Assembly: GCF_000471905.2 (NCBI RefSeq)
Contig: NW_006500357.1
Coordinates: 2,804,330-2,868,329 of the forward strand
DNA: 64,000 nt
From: Amborella trichopoda
Taxonomy: Eukaryota; Streptophyta; Magnoliopsida; Amborellales; Amborellaceae
Direction: 5' to 3'
The translations under genes were made by a program, and so were the position numbers. Of this stretch, positions 13,301-21,598 are shown piece after piece (position 1 is the first letter of the stretch; every line of letters starts with the position of its first letter). The notes under the pieces were generated by a model that saw nothing but the letters and a program-made list of their open reading frames with translations, ran no database searches and had not been told where the DNA came from.

Positions 13301-16300
13301 TCGCATGTGAGAGTGCTACCCTCTCCCTCTTTTATGGACCTGGTCGAGGTGAGTTACTCAAGCGAGTTTCAGTAACTCATCCGATTCTGGATCATTTTGT
13401 TTTTTAAAGAATATATTTTATAAGTACCTCTTTTATCAAGAATATACGGAATGGAGTCCTCGTTAGTGCGCCTTTTGTTTAGAGGACCTCTTAAGGTAAA
13501 GGATGGGATTCAAACTCTAGTTGGAGTAGAGTTCACTAATCTCTTAAGGTAAAGTATGGGATTCGAACTCTAGGTGAAGTAGAGTTCACTTATTAGTGAT
13601 AACCAGTAAATCATTCTCACACATCTGATATGAATTTGCGAAAATATTGTACTTTAAGTTTGAAACTATTGTGTACAGCTAACTCGTCCAAATCTCGCCT
13701 CGATCCATGGCTGAGGCCGAGTTACACGGTAGAATCTGAGTTGCATCAGCAGAGTTTAAAACGTTGAGTACAACATTTCTTGTAAAACCGGTTTGAAGTC
13801 TATATGTATGAGAATCATTTGTCTCATATTCAACGCATAACTAGAAATTCCCTAAGTTGACACAAGATTGGTTACTTGTAACCTGAGCTCTAATTGTATT
13901 TATCTCACACTTGCAGCTGTGCTGAACTTTGAGGAAGACATTGCTGCATTCACAATAAGGTCAGTTGATGATGTCTGCACTCTCAACCGCCTTGTCATCT
14001 GCAAACCACCCAAGAACATCATTTCACAACTTGATATGATCTCTTTGCGGGAGAAAAGATGCAGAAAAACCCTAAAGAAAAGATATATCTCAGAAGAGGA
14101 AGTAATTAAACTCATTGAAAGTATGTACTCTATTACTCGTTTTCGACAAATTTTAGAGTATATGGCAGATAATTTCTCGAGCATGACGAATAATAAATAG
14201 GGTGCCTACTATGATACATTCCATCAAGAATTTCTTTGAGTGGACGAGTGGAGCCAATCTAAGTCACAGTATGTGATGGTTGGATCCACATATTCAAATG
14301 TAGTGTTCAAAACTATGTGAATATAAACCTTTCTTTTAAGGGAAAATTTCTCAATAAACTCCATTTTTAGGACCCATTTATCAAGAAATCCAAAGAGTTA
14401 AACTATTTCTTGCAGCATAAAGTCTCTATATTTCTATCCTTTAACCCCTTTGACCATGTACTATTGACCTAAACAATTTATGAAATGATTATCATTTACC
14501 AAATTAACATCTCCATCTCTCTCTAAAATCCATCTATCTATCTCTCTCTTACCCCTATATCTCTCTCTCTATCTCTTAAATACCCAAAGTCAGTTGCAGA
14601 AACCCTTCTCATTTTTTTAAGATTTGAGAGCCAAATTCTGTATTCCAAAGGGGTATGAGAAACCTAGATTCACATCAGATTTCCATGGAAGGAGTGCCCT
14701 TCCCTTTTCTTCTCCTCCAATTTCTTCTGCAAATTTTTCTTCATTAGAGCCTCAACGTAATCGATCTCCTCTTCCTCTAAGCTTTAATGACATCCCTCCA
14801 TAAAAGCCTGTAGAGATAAAGATAGTTGAGGAGATAGAGATAGTTGAGGATAGTTTTTAATTTTAAGTTATCTTGTATTTGATGTAGATATTTCTCTTGA
14901 TAAGACTAGATTAGTTCGTCATTATCAATAACTGATTAGTCATATATGTATACGGGACTTTGTATATTCTTGATTGTTAATCGATACACAGAGATTTTTA
15001 TGAAGGATTCAGAAATTTAACATGGTATCAGAGCAATCGATCTCATCGTCTCTCTTGATGGAGGCAAAACCTGCAGCTGACTCAACCTTGAGGGAGAAAA
15101 GCTTGGCCCCTGCTCATTCGATTCCCTAGGGCAGGAGCCACCTCTTCTCTCTCTCACCACTTTGATCCTTGAACGTATTGATAACGAATGGATGAGATAC
15201 CAATATATCAACAAAGAGCCACCTCTTCTCTCTCTCTGTCTAAGTCAAGATTTGATTATCTTCTCTCTCTTTAAATCAAGCTTTGTTTGTCTCTTCTTTC
15301 TCTCTAAGTCAAGCTTTGTTTACTGAAATTTCAATCTCCTCACTGTCGTCCAAATATGGTTAGGCACAGGTATCAAATCTTGACTCTTCTTTGAATCTAC
15401 AAACGACAATATAAGTGGGCATATTTGGATCGTCACCATTTCCCATATTTCTTTGTACATGAAAACGAGACGAACCTAGTTTTGTGCTAGCCTAAAGCGC
15501 AACCGTAACTCAAAAAAATTGATAGGGAGGTGATACGACCACTAGTAGAAAAAAAAAAAGGGAGTTGTTTTGAACTCGAGAAGCGCCAAAGCCAATATCT
15601 TTGTCGTTGTCGTTTGTCTCTTTTCTTTTGAAATTTCTTTCTCATCCTCGTCGCTCATTAAAATACATAGGATTCTGGTTTCTCCATTTTCTCTCTCTAG
15701 AATCGCAAAATATGAGCGCCATACGTATTACTTCAAATCCAGTGTTTCATGACCGTACAAAGCATGTAGAAGTTGATTGTCATTTCATTCGTGAAAAATT
15801 TCTGGCCAGAGAAGTTACACTCCCATATATTACCTCCCAACAACAACTTGCAGATTTCTTTTCTAAGGCAATGACTCGTACTCGTCCTGACTTTCTCGTT
15901 GATAAACTAATGATGTTCACCCAACCTCAGTTTCAGGGGGAGTGTAGAGATAGAGATAGTTGAGGAGACAGAGATAGTTGAGGATAGTTTTTAATTTTTA
16001 AGTTATCTTGTATTGGATGTGGATATCTCTCTTGATAAGATTAGTTCGACATTATCAATAACTAATTAGTCGTATATATATATGGGACTTTGTATATTCT
16101 TGAGTTTTAATCGATACGTAGAGATTTCTATGGAGGATTCAAAAATTTAACAAAGACAATTTGTTTCTCCAAATTCAGTGCTCAATCGACCTCCAATCAT
16201 GGGTAAACCTCTAATTCCCACTTCCTTTGCAACTATTGCAAAACCTTCTTTTCATGGAAATCCTTAACCTTGGGTCGTTGGACAAAATCCATAATTCATT

Positions 16301-19300
16301 ACTTCAGTTTCAGGCTTCAATCGACCTCCTCCTGTTGCCCCCTTGCTATTATTACACCATCTTCTACAGGTTCAGAGCCTTCTTTCCATGGAAATTCTTG
16401 GGTCGACCGGCCATGGACCAACTTTTGCCCCTCCTGGCCTGCCCACCATAACTGATCCACGATTTCTACCTTCAAGTCCCTTTTGCCCTCAATCTTAGAT
16501 GCCTTTTGTTTCTTTGGGCCCTCCATCTCAACGTTTGTCCAGCTTCATGGCTCAAAGACCAGTGAACCCACTACCTCCATCGTTTCAAAACCCTACTCTT
16601 CAATCTAATGCACCCATTTTTCAGCCATTAATACAAGCTTTCTTTGGTCTACAAGCTAGTGCACCAATTTCAGCGCCCCCAACCTTTCAAGCCACAAGCT
16701 GGTTTTTTGTGAGAGAGAGAGAGGTGTGTGAGAGAGAGAGGTGCGAGAGAGTGAGAGAGAGGTGGAGTTTAGAGACAGAGACAGAGAGGTTAACTTGGTA
16801 AAATTGAATCATTTCACAAATTATTTAGGTCAATAGTATGTGGTCAAAAGGGTGCAGGGGATTGGAGGATAGAAAAGATAGAGAACTTATGCCTCAAGAA
16901 ATAGTTTAAATCCTTGGGTCTTCTGAGAAATTGGTGCAAAAAGTGGGGGGTACGAAGAAATTTTCCCTTCTTTTAATAACCAAAGGAAGATACAAACTAT
17001 GCTTGGGAATAATAAAAGATACAAGGAGTAAATATGGCAAGAAAAAATGAAGACAGTGCCGGAGATTAACTCAGCTAATTTTCTTATACCCCACACTGAA
17101 TCACCACCTTCGGATAGCGCGGAATCAATGGTCAACCATCAATCTCATTCTCAAGAAAGCAAGTTTACGAAAAATCCTCCATTGGGATAATAACTCCTTT
17201 CAATCACAAATCTCAAACTTAGGTAGAATACCTTGGTAACCTAGTTGAGAGAGATAGCATCTCTTTTCTACACCCTAAACCCTTTAGCCATATTACAAGA
17301 AGATGGGAGAGAGATCAAAACTTCCATGAGTGGGGAGGTAGAGAGTTTTTATGAGAGAGGGATAGAGAAATTGGTGTAGAGAATATTGGGTAGGGTCCAT
17401 CCATTTTTATAGTGCTTCTAGGGGTTTTAACATTTCTTAAGGTTTTCCATAGCTTGCCTCTTTACGTGAGAGTGAATATGCACCATTGATCTTGGGTGAC
17501 TTGTGGCGTGAGAGAAATAAATCATCCATTCATAGATTGGCCATCAAGATCATATATTTCCTAAACCATTTTCCCATCAATTAAAATAAATAAAGAAATA
17601 TCAATTATAATAAGTTTTCCAAAACATTGGCTATCTTTACTCTCAACCATAAGTCTTTACACTCAACCATACGCTTGAATGCATAAAAGGAAAGCCACAA
17701 GTGATGGCAACTCATTCCCCCCCCCCCCACAACTTGCCATGGTGGGCTTACTGTACATAAATGACCCCCCATGTAGTTTTAAATAATTTTAAAATCAAAT
17801 AAATATTTTTAGAATTTATTTAAATATATAAATCAATGAAAAATCAATATTTATGTTTTTATAAATCCAAATTTTATAAATAAAATACCTAGAGTTCTAA
17901 AAAAAATTCAAATAATAATTCTAAAAATAATATAATACCAAAAAAAATACAATTAAATAGTTTTGATGGGAAAATAATCCATATAGTTTTGGAATAAATA
18001 AATAAACTCTGGGGCACTCCATCTTCTCCTGTGGACTACGGTCCACATTTCTTTCTCAAACCGACCCAGTGTTGTCCATGATGTACAATCCATGTAGGGG
18101 CTTATTAGTGGGTCACCAAAATCTAGACGGTGGGCAAAGGGTTGTAATCCCAGTTTATGGATTTTAGGTTCTCCCCTAGAGACATACCAAGATCACCTAG
18201 ACTTGATGCAATCCATAGCTCTATGGTGCGTAGGGGTTATCTCTTGCACATGTACAAACTTTACCTTGAAAGGTGCTTTGCTTTCTAAAAAATGGCTATC
18301 ATATGTGCATGTCGTGTGATGGTACGTGGATGAAACTTTGGCCCCCATCTCGAAAAACCTCCATCACACACAAAGGTCACACAGTCCTTTGGCTCACTCT
18401 TTCGAGTATACTCCAACCTCATCAAAGGTTTAATCTTTATGCCCAAGTAAGATGGGTTTTTCCCCACCAACTGGCTTAGCTCGTCAAGCTCAATCCGGTA
18501 TCAGCAAACATCGTTTGCTTAGTATGGTCCACAAAGGACCACACTCCCACTAAGTTCATATTCCATTATATAAAAAAGTTCAATTACAAACTAAGCTTTT
18601 AATGGCCACATATACCCAATACTCTACAACCAATCCACTAGCTATGATTTTCATCATATGATGTTCCGAACTTTAATATTCAAAGAAAAAAAAGACAAAA
18701 AAATTTCATATGATGTCCCATGCTATGTACTCTCTTCTAATATTAGTTGTAAAATTGAGGTTTGGAACAAACCAAATTGATGGGGAATTGATGCTGACGC
18801 AACAAAGAAAAGACAATCGGTAGGGAATAGAAAAGGCTGCTCCCAAGTCCTATGTTTGGAATTATGTAGTTGAAGGAGGATTTGTAAGAGTGTTGTTTTT
18901 TTTTATTGAAAGAGTTTTATTTTGGGTAGAAAGTCATTGGATTGGTTTTGGAATTTTTTTATTTTAGATAGCTGGAGTCTGACATATTGCAGAGGGGTTA
19001 AGTATGGCATAATTTAGATCGCAAGTAGTTAGGTGGGTTTCATTTAGAATTGAGTTTTGCAGGTTGTATTTCTCTCTTGTGTAAACAGCCTAATTTAGGT
19101 CACAAGTAAGGTGAGTTTCATTGGAGGTTTGGTGGTTGTGTTTCTATCTTGTGTAAAGAGACCTCCTTTCTTGTGATGAGAAATAAATAAATAAATAAAC
19201 CCTCTTTGTGTTTTGAGCTCAAATTTATCTTGAATCACGTATAATCTTTTATGTTTACATGGATGTACTTTGCGACTTTCACTAATCAGATTAATTCATT

Positions 19301-19540
19301 TTTATTGTGCTATGCTTCCCTGATTAGAGTGGATACGGTGCAGGTCTTCCTCATCCTGAGAATGTGGGACCAGCTATCCTGCACTATTTATTTGTTGCAG
19401 GGCAGTCCAATTTGGAATTGGAAGAGGATGACTTGGAGCTTTCAAATCTTTATCCAGACTACAAATACACTCCTATTGTCCATCTCATTGACGTTTTAGC
19501 TCTTAATCCATTACAGATTAAAAGGGCAACCCTTGGATGA
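4176..19540 (+). CDS. Eugenol/isoeugenol synthase-like NADPH reductase (isoflavone-reductase-like family), 5' exon missing
   Basis: Four exons (4176-4310, 4632-4860, 13917-14120, 19344-19540) join with GT-AG borders and matching phases (0, 1, 1) into one open frame of about 188 codons ending at TGA 19538-19540. The product is the middle and C-terminal part of an SDR-type, NmrA-like plant reductase: a DVVIS segment, RFFPSEFG, a NKKEIQRAI segment with the expected lysine, YTIVAGNGFGAYF, a TIYGDGHAK turn, and a C-terminal LPHPENVG...LYPDYKYT block. From memory of the family, the order and wording fit eugenol/isoeugenol synthases better than PCBER, PLR or LAR. Such enzymes reduce coniferyl acetate with NADPH in the cytosol to make phenylpropenes. 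The N-terminal exon with the GxxGxxG motif is not in the window. A tryptophan usual before EKK is Arg here (SLREKR), so activity is uncertain. Introns 3 and 4 are swollen by transposons to 9.1 and 5.2 kb. Confidence 0.82.
4632..4860 (+). CDS. Reductase exon: RFFPSEFG to GDGHAK
   Basis: The acceptor TGTGCAG is at 4625-4631 and the donor GTAAGT at 4861. The 229 bp leave one base over (phase 1), completed by CT at the next exon to give Ala. It contains RFFPSEFG, the conserved lysine region NKKEIQRAI, and FGAYFVDYLLNP, which lines the substrate pocket in relatives. Confidence 0.9.
5043..5450 (-). mobile_element. MITE family A, variant-end copy A2
   Basis: Internal sequence and layout match family A in reverse orientation, but both ends carry a different palindrome: GAGCCTAGGCTC at about 5055-5067 and TAGAGCC-TC-GGCTCTA at about 5407-5422, instead of AAGGTTGCAACCTT. 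It lies in reductase intron 3. Confidence 0.65.
5451..6953. other. Intron 3 DNA before the Copia insertion
   Basis: AT-rich, non-coding. A purine/A-rich patch lies at 6160-6200. No exon or element end recognised. Confidence 0.4.
6954..7730 (+). repeat. 5' LTR of Copia 1
   Basis: Begins TATTGATTTGTC (3' copy: TGTTGATTTGTC) and ends CGCACAACA, two bases before the primer-binding site. Contains a CTATATAAATA box near 7281. Confidence 0.92.
7733..7746 (+). promoter_or_regulatory. Primer-binding site of Copia 1
   Basis: TGGTATCAGAGCTC, complementary to the 3' end of initiator-methionine tRNA, the usual minus-strand primer of plant Copia elements. Confidence 0.9.
7790..11690 (+). pseudogene. Copia gag-pol polyprotein remnant
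   Basis: Domains in order: a UBN2-type gag (7790-8250); a zinc knuckle near 8465-8510 whose histidine is lost (CNYCKKKWQVKNDC); an aspartic protease segment at 8628-8850 in which the active Asp is His and followed by a stop; an integrase (9024-9767) with HMRLGHMG, HSDVWG, LRTDNG and a changed AECMN around the third acidic residue; a reverse transcriptase (10103-10903) with LVAKGYAQKEGVDYNE and intact YVDDILI; and RNase H (10967-11690). Stops and frameshifts break it at many points, for example 9765-9767, 10067-10069, 10297-10299 and 10901-10903. The wording is closest to the Tork/TNT1 type. It cannot encode a working polyprotein. Confidence 0.93.
11796..12671 (+). repeat. 3' LTR of Copia 1 with internal duplication
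   Basis: Starts TGTTGATTTGTC after the purine tract AAGGCAGAGA and ends CGCACAACA. It is about 100 bp longer than the 5' LTR, mainly through a tandem duplication of an AGAGAAA...TTTTTGGGATTTTGCA segment at about 12225-12390. Confidence 0.9.
12672..13916. other. Intron 3 DNA after the Copia insertion
   Basis: Non-coding. It contains a direct repeat of about 59 bp at 13489-13590 (CTCTTAAGGTAAAG..GGGATTC.AACTCTAG). Its complement carries GAGTTCGAATCCC, a good match to the tRNA B-box, as in plant SINEs. No other exon recognised. Confidence 0.4.
13917..14120 (+). CDS. Reductase exon: EEDIAAFTIRSVDD to KLIES
   Basis: The acceptor is TTGCAG at 13911-13916 and the donor GTATGT at 14121. The frame encodes NFEEDIAAFTIRSVDD, KPPKNIISQ and ISEEEVIKLIE. 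The exon is open throughout although a 5.7-kb retrotransposon lies in the intron before it. The W-to-R change (SLREKR) is here. Confidence 0.9.
14340..14580 (+). repeat. Left terminal inverted repeat of the Mutator-like element
   Basis: Pairs with the complement of about 16715-16967. The inner part on both sides runs into C/T-rich (CTCTCT) sequence, so the exact inner limit is unclear. Confidence 0.85.
14809..15022 (+). repeat. 5' LTR of Copia 2
   Basis: Starts TGTAGAGATAAAGATAG and ends ATTTAACA, immediately before the primer-binding site TGGTATCAGAGC. Confidence 0.88.
15712..15963 (+). pseudogene. Copia RNase H C-terminal remnant
   Basis: Encodes ITSNPVFHDRTKHVEVDCHF, then a REKFLAREV...TSQQQLADFFSKAM...KLMMF segment, the standard tail of Copia RNase H. 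The frame runs into the 3' LTR. The catalytic core of the domain and all other gag-pol domains are absent. Confidence 0.85.
15943..16152 (+). repeat. 3' LTR of Copia 2
   Basis: Starts TGTAGAGATAGAGATAG after AGGGGGAG and ends ATTTAACA. Nearly the same as the 5' copy, with a few substitutions and small deletions. Confidence 0.88.
16715..16967 (-). repeat. Right terminal inverted repeat of the Mutator-like element
   Basis: The complement reads GGGAAAATTTCTTCG..., aligning with the left end through about 200 bp with small indels, then into a (GA/CT)-rich stretch at about 16705-16790. Confidence 0.85.
17340..18635 (+). repeat. Dispersed non-coding repeat B, copy 2
   Basis: Shares ordered blocks with window positions 1-1413: GAGAGATAGAG start, GGGGCACTCCATCTTC, ACATGTGCATGTCGTG-like, GGTCCACAAAGGACCACA and the ATTATATAAAA tail. 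It lies in reductase intron 4 between the Mutator-like element and the last exon. A run of 12 C residues is at about 17717. Its class is uncertain; an old LTR is possible. Confidence 0.6.
18636..19343. other. 3' part of reductase intron 4
   Basis: AT-rich, non-coding, ending in the acceptor GTGCAG at 19343. A short (AAAT)n run lies at 19182-19198. Confidence 0.45.
19344..19540 (+). CDS. Reductase last exon: LPHPENVG to stop
   Basis: The acceptor GTGCAG ends at 19343. The first two bases complete a Ser codon with the preceding exon, giving ES-LPHPENVG. The exon encodes EEDDLELSNLYPDYKYTP and a C-terminus IKRATLG followed by TGA, close in position to the usual family end. A longer open frame in another phase across the same bases is a shadow. 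Confidence 0.88.
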
Positions 19541-19914
19541 TTGGAATTATCTCAAAACACTTTACAAGGGACTCTCGTTGGCCCTTTTATTTTCTTTTTC
19601 TCTCCTATTTAGTCGGATACATATCCAACAATGTTGTAAATGGACAACTTATTCCATCATGATGATTTGCATATCTGGTCATTGCCTCGTGGAGTTTTTT
19701 GCCTCGTGGATTTTTGTGCATGTGTCCGTGTAGTTGAATAATGGTTCTCAACAAAACAAGGGAAAATAGTTTTCATTTAATACCAAATCAACAACTCCCG
19801 CCAAAATCCGTCCCTAAAGGTAGAATTAAGGCGCACCCCAATAATCCATAGGAAAAAAAAGAAAAAGGTTTTAATTCAATATGTATGGATATAAAAAAGA
19901 TAGAAATTTAATTT

Positions 19915-20758
19915 GAGTTAAATACTTACCGTCCTTAAATAAGTTAGAAAAATACTAGTGGCTCTCTTTATATATGAACATTACAATCAAGGTTTGTCAA
20001 TGCAACCTTTTTTTCTTTTGATAAAATTATCCCTTCGGTCCAAGGATGCCAACCTCGAACCATTTTTTTTTTCTTTCAAAACTTAAAAGTTATTGTCCAA
20101 GGATTGACAGTTTTTTTTTTTTTCTCTCTCAAAACTTAAGTTTCAGTCCAAGGATTTCAATCTTGGACTGAAACTTACGCTTTAAAAAATAAAGTGGTCC
20201 GAGAATGTCATCTTAGGACCGTAACTTTAAGTTTTGAAAGAAAAGAAAAACATGAAGCGATCTGGCGATGCCATCCCATTTTTTAAAAAAAAGCGGTCCG
20301 GGGATAGCATCCCTAGACCGCTCGTTTTTTTTTTCAAAACTCAACAGCGGTCCGGGAATGCCATCTTTGGACCGCTTTTATTTTTTTCTCCAAAACTTAA
20401 AGTTGCAGTCCGAAGATGGTATTCTCGAACTGAAACTAAAGTTTTGAAAAAGAAAAGGTGTCTGGGGATGGCATCCCCGAACCGCTTTTTTATTCCAAAA
20501 CTTAAAGTTGGGGATGATGGCATTCTCAGTCCAAAACTTAAGTTTTGAAAAAGAAAAGCGGTCCGAGAATGGCATCCTCGGACCCTACCTTAAGTTTTAA
20601 CCCCAAAAAAAGCGGTCTGAGGATGGCATCCTTGGACGGAGAGGTAATTCTGTCAATAAAAAAAAAGACGTGTTGACCGACCTTGAGTGTAATTTTTGGT
20701 TATAAAGGGAGCAAGTAGCATTTTTGTAACTTATTTAAGGTCCTTACGTAATTAACTC
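19915..20758. mobile_element. TIR element made of a hairpin array (844 bp)
   Basis: Inverted ends of about 58 bp start GAGTTAAATAC at 19915 and GAGTTAATTACG on the complement from 20758. They share CCTTAAATAAGTTA, AAAAAT.CTA and CTTTATA. The flanks are the identical 8-mer TTTAATTT (19907-19914 and 20759-20766). The interior is not coding; it is a run of about twelve hairpins. Long TIRs suggest a Mutator-like miniature element, though an 8-bp duplication would also fit hAT. Confidence 0.82.
20030..20640. repeat. Array of about twelve GCGGTCCG...CGGACCGC hairpins
   Basis: Units such as GCGGTCCGGGGATAGCATCC followed by CTAGACCGC fold on themselves; centres are at about 20050, 20105, 20160, 20207, 20268, 20306, 20360, 20418, 20470, 20522, 20573 and 20625. 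The mean spacing is about 53 bp in the second half. Spacers are poly-T/A plus AAAACTTAAAGTT-like sequence that alternates strand, extending the stems of some units to about 65-70 nt. Stems are imperfect and differ between units. Confidence 0.85.
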
Positions 20759-20766
20759 TTTAATTT

Positions 20767-21003
20767 CTAAAATAGTGCTTCCTGCAACACATTATCTGGA
20801 CCGTCCATTTTCAAGATTTTCATATCTTTATAGATTAGCTTGATGTGAACCATTTTTGAAGTTTAAAATTTTATCGTTAGATATAAAAATAGATTCTTGA
20901 GTAATCCTAAGACTTTTCGCTGTCAAATTTGCATCTTATTACAAAGCTTGGAGGAGCATTTTACTTTGATTGCTTAAGGTGGAAACCTAATCCAATCCAC
21001 ATC
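20767..21003 (+). mobile_element. MITE family A, 5'-truncated copy A3
   Basis: Begins inside the family at the GTGCTTCCTGCAACACATT region directly after the target duplication of the hairpin element, and runs to TGCTTAAGGTGGAAACCTAA. The left inverted end is missing. Confidence 0.6.
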
Positions 21004-21203
21004 CATAAATAAATAAATAATGTGATTGGGTGCAAGGAAACGATCCCTAAATCTTAATTTTTATTAATTCTCAGCCATCATAAAGTGGGAGATATAATCT
21101 GTGTGATAACTTTCCATTTGACTGGGTTGGGATCAATGACAGAAGAATATCAAGGGGAGATCATAAAATTTTCGTCATCATTTTCTATCAGGAAATTTAT
21201 AAA

Positions 21204-21598
21204 AGGGTATGGTCTCTATAAGGTTGCAACCTTAAACAAATTCAATTAAGGCGTACCTCCAAATTTATTATAATATATAATGTTGGTGCAAAAACACATT
21301 AGGAATATCTTAAAATCTATTTTCATAAATAATTATAAAATTTTAAACCGCAAAAATGGTTAAAATCAATTAGATCTATAAACATATGAAAATCTTAAAA
21401 ATTGACGGTCTACATAATGTGCTACAAGTTGCATTATTTTTTGGACTCAATTTTTTTTTTTTTTCATATTCATGCATCTCGATGTCGAGATGATCAATTA
21501 GTGAATTTTTATCATTAATACAACATTTTCTGATGGATTTTTGAGACGCATATGTAATTCTACATTATGAGGCTGCAACCTTATATAAACTTTTTCCT
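21204..21598 (-). mobile_element. MITE family A, full copy A4
   Basis: Reverse orientation relative to A1. The left end is CTCTATAAGGTTGCAACC and the right end GGCTGCAACCTTATATAAAC, with the inner CATCTCGATGTCGAGATG block and CTACATAATGTGC. No coding capacity. Confidence 0.75.

Larger units (their letters stand above)
14809..16152 (+). mobile_element. Deletion-derivative Copia retrotransposon 2 (1.3 kb)
   Basis: LTRs of 214 and 210 bp (TGTAGAGATA...TTTAACA) flank a 920-bp interior that keeps only the primer-binding site TGGTATCAGAGC at 15023 and the C-terminal tail of RNase H next to the 3' LTR. The purine tract AGGGGGAG precedes the 3' LTR. Flanks AAGCC (14804-14808) and AAGAC (16153-16157) are a target duplication with one change. 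Its size and retained cis signals fit a non-autonomous element mobilised in trans. Confidence 0.88.
14640..16700 (+). pseudogene. Proline-rich gene-like fragment inside the Mutator-like element, split by a Copia derivative
   Basis: Outside the nested retroelement, 14640-14808 and 16153-16700 read as Pro/Ser/Phe-rich protein. Examples are SSPPISSANFSSLEPQRN before the insertion, and SPNSVLNRPPIMGKP, NRPPPVAP and AQRPVNPLPPSFQNP after it, with several frame changes and stops. The composition differs from the surrounding AT-rich DNA. The parent gene is not recognised; a proline-rich protein or a retroelement gag N-terminus are both possible. Confidence 0.45.
14340..16967 (+). mobile_element. Mutator-like element carrying gene-like DNA (Pack-MULE type)
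   Basis: Two inverted ends of at least 200 bp (14340-14580 and about 16715-16967) start GGGAAAATTTCT and share blocks such as AAACTATTTCTTG and CTATTGACCTAAA. They are flanked by the perfect 9-bp duplication TTCTTTTAA (14331-14339 and 16968-16976), the length typical of Mutator elements. Inside is a proline-rich coding-like segment rather than a transposase. A 1.3-kb Copia derivative inserted later into it. It lies in reductase intron 4. Confidence 0.88.

Noticed and set aside
15532..15545. CACTAGTAGAAA as a CACTA transposon end
   Set aside because: No matching opposite end or 3-bp duplication nearby; it lies inside the short Copia derivative.
19251..19499. 82-codon frame over the reductase last exon
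   Set aside because: Out of phase with the spliced reductase frame, which matches the family and the splice borders.
20234..20575. Frames of 60-104 codons in the hairpin array
   Set aside because: Peptides are repeats of the hairpin unit read on either strand; no protein signal.
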